Source: Grammothele lineata | Lineage: Eukaryota; Basidiomycota; Agaricomycetes; Polyporales; Polyporaceae | Length of the DNA stretch: 64,000 bases | NCBI GenBank assembly: GCA_002150815.3 | Contig: NDFF03000007.1 | Coordinates: forward strand, 496,001 to 560,000 | Direction of reading: 5' to 3' | In this document: one piece after another, positions 56,643 to 64,000 of the stretch | How positions within the stretch are numbered: position 1 is the first letter of the stretch | How the letters are laid out: each line of letters starts with the position of its first letter | Made by a program: the position numbers and the translations under genes | The notes under the pieces: model-generated | What the model saw: only the letters and a program-made list of their open reading frames with translations | Told to the model about the DNA's origin: nothing | Database searches by the model: none

Positions 56643-59600
56643 CGCCTTAAGTCTTCTTTATGGTGGATAACGCATCGTGGGAGATGAGCTGCCGTGATGC
56701 GACCAGGACATGGCATTAAGGCGTCTCCTCGCCCCCAAAAGGGGCATGAATAATTTGACACTGAACGACGCAGCACTGGCAATTTGAATAGGGACTCTGC
56801 AGGCGCATATCAATCGGGGCGCCGATAGTAACACGTAGTGGCGTTTGTGACAAGAAGAGACACTGAGGGACGCCGAGGTGGACCGAGGGAACGTCCACGA
56901 GGGGCACCAACTCGACCTCATGAGACTCTCGCCAAAGGACGTGTCCTGAGACGCGTGCGGATGCAGAGCAGCCGCGCGAGTCCCTATACTTGCGTGTGTC
57001 CGGACACAGAACGTGTCGTTCAACGCAGTACGAGTGCGTATCGAATTCGTGTCAGCGTTCTGTGCTAAAATATGAAAATAAAGCCTGGTAGGATGAGGTG
57101 CTACAGACATGACTATTGCAGAGCCCGAAGGTCATGCAAATCACATGTCACGATCCAAGAAGTCTCGTACCACGCTCATAATCTCCCCTTGAAACCAATT
57201 TTGGGAGGAGCCTCTAAGCACAAACAGTCAATATCAAACGCTCCCCGCACCTCTGCGCCTCCGGGATATCTGGAAGCGTTATTGAGTGACAGACGAAGTA
57301 GACCAATGTCATTGAGGCAGCATACACATCTCGGGCGTGTACTGACTATCTAACGCGAAAGACGGACGCATAGGGTGCTACGAAGAACGCAAGCTCCTGG
57401 CCGGGGAGACTGGAGCATCACAGGCTGACAGCTTGAGATGACGGTGACAAGACGCACGGTCGCACCCATCTTCTACTCATTGACACGTAACGTTACGTAC
57501 CGGAAGCCTAGACTGGCTTGTACTTAGAGGGCGCGGAACGGCAGGAGAGGGCTCGAGAGCGAATTGGCGAGGCGTCGTAGAGGCTATATGCATGATCGTC
57601 AATTCGCCAGAGACAGGAATTGATGAGGGTGACGTCTTATATATATAAGCGCGCACATGCCGGAGCTGCGCGGCCCGTGCGGCCGGCTCGCGCTGGGTCG
57701 CGTTCTCTCTTGCGCCAGATCACCCAAGCCGCGCTCCGGGGCTCGCGTTGGCTCGCGTCGCGTTCTCCCTCCCGCCAGGCTACAGCTCCCTCGTTCCTCT
57801 GAAGTCAATCCACACAAAGCGCTCCCCTCTCGCGCGACAGTCCCCCGCCGTCGGCCCCCTCACCGTTCACACCCCTCTCGCTTTACTGCGGAACGTCGCC
57901 GACATGAGCGTTACTTGTGTGTCTATTTCCCCCTCGTCCTTCTTGCGGGTAGTATCCTGTAGTATCTCTCGTCTCTCCTTTTTGTCGATACCGACCTCAC
58001 GCGATATGAAGGCTCGAAACCCCCTCCCCCCAGCTTGTTCAGAACCCCGGTCCCCCGGAACCGTCCGTCCTCTTGCTTAGGTCGGGAAGACGATCTCATA
58101 CCCGCCTGCACCCTAGTGACATGTTTCCGTGCGACTCTGCCGTCCCCGCCCTTGGATTTGCCTCGAGCAACTCGGAAAGTGGAGCACAAAGGTTCTGAGC
58201 TGCATTATGGTGAGTCTCTTCATCCGATGTACAACGATATGTGAGCCAGCTCGACTTCTCCGCCCCGTGCTGCTTCGCTTGCTAGGATGCGGTGCCTTCA
58301 AGTCCATAGCTGAGGCCGTCATCCAAAGTCTTGGTGTACTCGCCTCACCATCGAACAGGACTCCAAGCCAGACGAAGTCGCGATCCGTACGGAGTGAACA
58401 TGACGAACCCGATCACCATCCCTTGTTAGAAAGCTCTTGCTGCGATTAGGGTAGCATGCGGCGACTGCATATACGAGACCAGGTATGTCACCCGTTTCGA
58501 ACAAGTAATAGCTGGGTGATTGGGCTGAGATGTGCTCAGTTTGCCTAGCGCGCACTCGCGTCGACAACCTTAAGCTTCCCTTTCCGCCCTGACCCGACGG
58601 CTCGGGGCTCAAGAGGGCAAGGGTGGTCTTGCCGCCGCTCGCGTGCAGTCGTCCTCTGCAGCGTACCATGGGACGGTTGCAGGCTCTCTGTCTCGAGCCG
58701 ATCTGTAGCGATTACGCCCTGTGGGGAAAATGAAACTCGTGCGTCATTATTCTATACCCCGCTGAAATTTCGACCAATACCCGACTTTTCGTAGTCGAGA
58801 CATGGCGACCCGTTCACGACTCGTCTGTCCACCAACACTTTCGAGAGTAGGGCACGTCCTCCACCCGTCCCTCTTAGTTGGTACGTAGGGCGACCGTACA
58901 GCCGCGACCTTCTCGGCCATCGAAAGCCTCCGGTGTGCGCATCTCGAGCGACGGGAGCCGCACGCACGAGCCTGAGACGACTCGGAACGCGCCGCCCAAT
59001 GCCGCGATCGCGATCTACAGTCCCTCGGGGACGAAGTGAAACGAATCGTCCCCTGGGGCTCGATGGAGTCTGTCTCTCGCCGTCGTCGAGGGACCTTGCG
59101 AACCCTGTTGTGAAGCTCAGGCTGGTCGGACAGGCGGCGATTTGCCTCCACCAGAGCTGGAAGTATAGGTTGTATAGTGGTACGTCGTTGGACGAGTCTT
59201 CTACTACACCTCCTTTTGTCTGACGGGTTGGATTTTCCAGAACGAAGACTGCGCCGCTCTCTATAACGCGAAGCGTTAAAAGCTCAGTGTCTAAGGAAAT
59301 TAGGTGCGCATCGCTTTAGCGAGTTTCCCCCTGTGCTCGTAGTCACGTACTAACGTTGTACACAGAGCGGCGCCCATCTCCTGTCTTAGCCATTACTCCT
59401 ATGAAGAGCACCTTTCTCGCAAGGCCTTATCTCCCGCGCAGAGTGGTGCAATCTCTGTGATGCTCTTCCTGCGGCGCGACACCTATAATTGAAGCAGCAA
59501 AGATCAACGTAGTTGAGTTGACGGGAAGCCCAGGATATCAAGGCACGTACACGCCTGTAGTAAGTCTTCTCCGCGAGTGTCGTCAGAGCACACTGACCTG

Positions 59601-60322
59601 CGGTGGTTTTATAGCTCAATGTCGTCGTCCAAGTGCTGCTGCTCGACGCATCCGATGGCGTTTAGGATTCTCGATATCACGATGCGCGGACACGGACGTC
59701 CATAACTAGCGTCACGCGCGCCCGACCATCGTCGGTCTCGCGCGTGTGAAACGCGCGATACCGAGAGGGATTCGCTCGCCGTTGTGATGTTTAGGGTACG
59801 TTCTTCGTGATACTCGCGCGAAAGCCTCGCCTTGTTGAACACATTTCGCACTTGTGTAGGGTGGCTCATGCGCAACCTCATTCCCGACGTAGACTCGGTC
59901 GCGACACCTGAATAAGTGTAGAAATCGGCAGAACCGCGACTCTATCCATCGAGGGGGAACGTCTCATTGTACCCTTCAGGTCCACAAGACTCGTTTGCAT
60001 CGAGACGGCTTCGACTCCTGCGGTCCGCATTCGCTCACTCGGAGTTCGGCCCCGATGACTCGATTACTTTCCTGGAAGGGCGGATTCTTCGCCTGCACGA
60101 ACATGTACTGAACCTTCTACTACGTGGTCATGCGAGAGACATACGGGGCTTACAAACGTCTGTCCCGTATAGCATGAACTTTGCAGAGTACAAACGGGGA
60201 CTCGGAGGACGGCCTACGACGTGCTCGTCTATTTTACATGGCCATGTGTAATCGCCGTTGTGGCCGCCATCGCCTTTCCAATCCGTGTTGCAACAGTCGA
60301 AGTCTAGTCATAAGGTTGGAGT
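56643..60322. other. Large gene-free stretch between paralogs D and C
   Basis: About 3.7 kb with no recognised gene. A TATATATATAAG element at about 57637-57648 is followed by an ATG at 57657 opening a 101-codon Arg/Ser/Pro-rich frame (to 57962) that contains an imperfect direct duplication. It looks promoter-like but the frame matches no family. Other frames (for example 58747-59151 minus) are unremarkable. Confidence 0.45.
57685..57778 (+). repeat. Imperfect direct duplication of about 35 nt
   Basis: Two similar segments, 57685-57718 and 57741-57778, each beginning with GCTCGCG and ending CGTTCTC...GCCAG. They lie just downstream of a TATA-like element. Confidence 0.6.
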
Positions 60323-62482
60323 TCAGTATAACTTTGGCATGACTGAGGGTGTACCGAAGTCCGTGACAGCACGACTCATGTGATTGGACACTCACCAAGC
60401 TTGACATCAAATCGTCCTTCCTCCTCCGCTTTCTGGAATAGGACCTCAATTTCTGACAGGAACGTTTTGCGCACGTCCTCTGACGTTTCCATGCCACGAG
60501 GAAGGCCCCAAATGTCAATCTTGATTGCTGTGTGTAGCTGACCTACAGGTTGCCGTATCAATATCCCCGCATTGAGAGCATAAAGGGCAGCATGAGAACA
60601 TACCTGAGCAACTCTCATCTACTACCTGACCAAATCTCCTCATAAACGCTATGAATTCTTGTTGTGTGCGTTCTCTGCAACGCGCCTCAATATTGACATG
60701 GAAGTCCCGTGATGACAGCTTGGGATTCCATGACTGCAACACGTTACGAATGAGGTCAAGGTCCTCGTGTTCGCGCTTTGGATACTCCCCAACATCTGAA
60801 ATCTCCACGAGTGCGAGTGATGTGAAGGAGTTCAGAGGCGCTGCTGTATAGGACAGCCCTGTGACGGGATCGTCTGATCTACAGGTGAGCGACTAATTCT
60901 GCCTTTCTAACAAGCAATCACTGTACTGATTTCTCTATCTTTATCATCGTGACGAAAGTTCCATTTCCAGCGTAGCTCAGTGAGCGTGTCAGGAGGAAGC
61001 GCAGAAAGTATTCTGTTGAATCCATGGGAGGCCATTCTGTCACACATCTATCCACGGCGTTATTGATGCAACAGCGATGCCGATCATGACGTACGCACCA
61101 CCAGCTCTCGCAGCTTTGTGAGGAAGGTCGGTTTTTTCTCCTTCATGCATCCAGGAACAACTCCGAGCACATTCCAGCGTACATCACAGCACACCAATTT
61201 TTCTAAGCTGGCAAAGCAGCTCAGCAATCTTGCAAACTCTGCGAAGCTCCCGAAGGCCATAGAATCAACAATACGCAGCTCGACAACGGATACGAGATTC
61301 GCCGAGTAGATACTGAGTGTTCTGACATTCAATAAAAACGTTTTCGAGAACTTGTGAGGGAATCTGTAGAACTTGAAGAGATCCTCACGGTGATGTCCTA
61401 GGGTACTAAGTATAACCTTCTTCAGCGATGGAAACGGAGAAGTAGCTCGCATGTGGGGAGGGAGAGGCTGCGTTAAGATGTTCCGTGGCCAGTAGCAATC
61501 AGGGCTTCTAGTGCCAATTGAGAGGACCAAGGATTGAATATGAGAACGAAGTGAGGGTATGGATCTCAGAGTGGAATATAACCGGTCTTGAGATCTCAAT
61601 GTTGGTAGTATGACATGTTTGAAGAGCCAAGGCTGGGCTCGTGTACGCCAGGCGGCGCAAACGAGGGCGCATTGCCGAAGTGCGTCTTGCGTTTCCTTCA
61701 GTGGATATCTGTCGTTCATGTCACTGCCAAGAAAGTCGATTATGGGGAAGTGAAGCTCGGGGGGTATTCGCGGCGAGGAGGGAGGCAAGTGGACGCATTC
61801 CACCTCGAGTGATCTCGTTGATTCTTCATCCGGGTCGGACTCCTTATCGAGCCGAGGGGGCGTTAAGGAACATACGCATTGAAATGGAACGTAGCCCGAA
61901 ACGTACCTCATAAGCTTCGGAGATGCTCGACGATCCCCTCGCGGATTCTTGAAGAGGAGGAAGAGCTGTAGAGACGTCTTTCGCGACACCCTCCACTACG
62001 CACGAGCTCCCGTCGATGGCATCCATGTCGCAGGGGTTGGGGTTCGGTATGGGCGAATGGTCGTCAGCCTCAGTGGTATGCAACACATCCTTGCACGGAT
62101 CGTGTTGGATCGCGTCGTGCGTGGGGAGGACAAGGATAAGAGAGGTAGCCGCAGGAGTGACTTTCGTGGGACCCATCACCGCTGTGAGACCGAAGTCTTG
62201 CTCGGTCGTGGGCTCCCTCACGCCGGCGCACGCCAGGGGGGACCTAATGATGTTTGTGGGTTCTCCGCCACCTCCGACAGTCTGGGTGTGGCCTGGAGCG
62301 ATAGTTTGCGGATTCTCTGTGAGTGGCGGAGATAACTGGTCCGGCTCGCACTGGTTCCCTCGTTGCAGACCGAGAGGTGTGGGGGATATCGGATTCTCAA
62401 ATGTTGTCGTGGGGGACGGAAGTAAGGATGACATATTCAACGAGCTGATGTGGCAGGAGGAGTAGGAGTTGAAGGCGTGCAA
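60323..62482 (-). CDS. F-box-like protein, paralog D
   Basis: Predicted 625 residues in six exons: 62482-61907, 61842-61099, 61047-60927, 60873-60604, 60542-60396 and 60342-60323. Exon 1 gives an approximately 190-residue Ser/Pro/Thr-rich N-terminal region similar at both ends to that of B. Exon 2 has the F-box-like PPELHFPIIDFLGSDMN, LRQCALVCAAWRTRAQPWLF, then LLNVRTLSIYSANL, FGSFAEFARLLSCFASLEK and WNVLGVVPGCMKEKK. Exon 3 has SHGFNRILSALPPDTLTEL, exon 4 (270 nt, the same length as in B) NDPVTGLS, and exon 5 GQLHTAIKIDIWGLP. The last exon encodes VMPKLY and the stop, at the same place as in B. Likely SCF adaptor by inference. The four paralogs differ widely in sequence but share intron positions. 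Confidence 0.82.
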
Positions 62483-64000
62483 GCAGATTCAAGGAGAGCG
62501 AGAGGAGAGAGGTGGAGTATGTGAGAGTCGAGCGTGTGCGCCTAAGACTGCGTGGACGCAAGGCAGTGTGCGCGTGGTGGCCCACATACACGTACTTAGT
62601 GGACAGCACCTTGGAAGGCCTAGGGCGCACGCATGGCTTCATCGATCATCTACGAAAGTCATCGCCCCTCCGTCCAATCCGATCGGCCAACTCTCACGCA
62701 GGCGCCTTTCATCGAGAGGAGAGTGAAGACACAGAAGGGCATACCCAGAGTATACATGTACATCAAGGAGAAAACAACGGGTTCGGTGAGAATATACAAG
62801 CTCACACCCTCTGCAAATGAAAAGTACCACGATTTCTCGGGGAGGAAACAGGGAGTCACAAGAAGAACGTGAAGAATATAAGGAATCGATGAGACACAGA
62901 TGCGATTACGAAGGGCTCATTTTCAGCCTGAGGGCTATCACCCGCACCCTGCAAGCGCACATGTAAATATGAGCGCTGTACGAGCAAGGATGCACATGCA
63001 CTGCGTTGGGTCTGTAAGGTTCCAGAATCTAGTTGGAATCCAGAGCCTGGTAGCTGTCAGCATATTGTGTGAGGTGTGACGGGGTCTGCAAGCGCTGACG
63101 GAGAAGATAAAGAATCAAGGGGTACCGAAGGCGATGTGGTTGGAAGAAGGGCACTTCGATCGTGGGTGTGAGACTCTAGAGCCGCATCGAGGCACAGAGA
63201 CTAGACATGTGAACCTGTATGATCAGGAGCAGGACAGATTCGAAGCACGTATGTGATAACGTACCAGTGCTCCCAAGCCTCGATGCCGTTGTGCTTTTAT
63301 GGTATTAGGACGGTGGGCGGCCTTCAAGCGTTCGGTGGACGTACCTGGGAGGTGAGTCGTACGAGTAATACGGGTATGAGGAAGCACGATATACAGAATG
63401 CATGTATCCACAGACCGATGAGTCAAGGTTGCAAGGAACGCCACTAATGCCATGACGCCAAACGCAAGGAGGAGAAAGGCCACCAACAGCGGAGCTCTTC
63501 ATCTTCGATCATACCCCTCATCGCTACTCTTCGCACACAATCCAGACCAGTCATCCTCGACGTCTGTAGCCATTTCGGGCCGTGCCGGAAGAGCGAAACG
63601 GTTCAAGTGAGAGGTCATTGTCAAACGGATCAATTCTATGTCCACGCTCGGAGGACGAGGGATCGATGGTGCAGCCAGCGCTGACCTGATTACCTCCATG
63701 CAAAATCTGAGCATGCGCAGAACGTATACCATGCCATACGACTATCGAGCCGCGATGAGCATTGGTACGACGACGTGAGCAATGGAAAGACACACCTGGG
63801 AGCGCGGCGGAGCACGATTCTGCGTGCACTCGTAGCAAATATCCCCTCGTCGTATACATGTACCTCGCTGTCCGCACGACGACGCAACACGCGTGGGCGC
63901 GGTGTCCTTCAGGTAATACGTGCGTCCATGCCAGAGCGCTAAACCTCCAAGGTGCGAGGCTGAACACAGCGTGCAGATCCTACGGGCGGAAAAAGCGAAT
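62483..64000. other. Right-hand end: no supported gene
   Basis: 1.5 kb upstream of paralog D. A minus-strand frame at 63223-63486 opens with a strongly hydrophobic segment (FLLLAFGVMALVAFLATL) and could be the signal-peptide or membrane exon of a gene running off or poorly resolved here, but start, splice sites and downstream exons could not be established. Confidence 0.35.

Noticed and set aside
54241..57960. Weak similarity between about 54283-54360 and 57838-57930 (both with a GAAC..T.GCCGACA core and TTGTGTG)
   Set aside because: Too short and gapped to claim a repeat by eye; could reflect a shared pyrimidine-rich composition or an old duplicated flank.

Overview
The window looks like nuclear DNA of a filamentous basidiomycete, most likely an Agaricomycete of the wood-decay (polypore) type. 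Genes are GC-rich and cut by many 45-75 nt introns with GTRNGT donors and short exons, UTRs are short, and the gene content fits: a GH55 beta-1,3-glucanase, a GtaA-type glutaminase, several Old Yellow Enzymes, a DUF7727-type membrane protein, F-box-like paralogs and a HicA-fold tail protein. No bacterial, phage, organellar, rRNA, tRNA or CRISPR features were found. All gene models were built by hand by joining splice sites that keep the reading frame and restore family motifs.

Layout. 0.9-9.6 kb, all minus: an alpha/beta hydrolase, an Ap4A phosphorylase, a four-helix DUF7727-like membrane protein and a single-pass membrane protein. 10.3-13.7 kb, plus: a 911-residue protein with an acidic centre and a HicA-like C-terminal domain, divergent from the membrane protein. 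13.7-17.4 kb: no gene, but an approximately 1.5 kb segment bounded by 26-nt inverted repeats. 17.4-28.2 kb, all plus: three Old Yellow Enzyme paralogs with nearly identical exon structure, with a 17-exon glutaminase carrying a C-terminal membrane anchor between the second and third. 29.2-31.1 kb, minus: a conserved-looking protein of unknown function. 33.7-35.4 kb, minus: F-box-like paralog A. 36.0-39.5 kb, minus: GH55 exo-beta-1,3-glucanase in 20 exons, one of which appears to be only 2 nt. 42.3-43.1 kb, plus: ribosomal protein uL5 (RPL11). 44.0-45.2 kb, minus, and 45.5-47.5 kb, plus: ATG27 and an ataxin-3-like Josephin deubiquitinase as a divergent pair. 48.5-51.1 kb, plus: an RNase H1 N-terminal-type domain fused to a long disordered tail. 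52.2-62.5 kb, minus: three more F-box-like paralogs (B, C, D).

Functionally the window mixes housekeeping genes (RPL11, ATG27, Josephin DUB, Ap4A phosphorylase) with saprotroph accessory genes (GH55 cell-wall glucanase, glutaminase, enoate reductases) and an expanded F-box-like family. There is no clear biosynthetic gene cluster. The most unusual observations are the 2-nt exon needed to keep GH55 in frame, the loss of the usual substrate-binding Asn in one Old Yellow Enzyme, the HicA-fold domain whose catalytic His position is Arg, the inverted-repeat element at 15.5-17.0 kb, and the F-box family in which gene structure is conserved although sequence has diverged.
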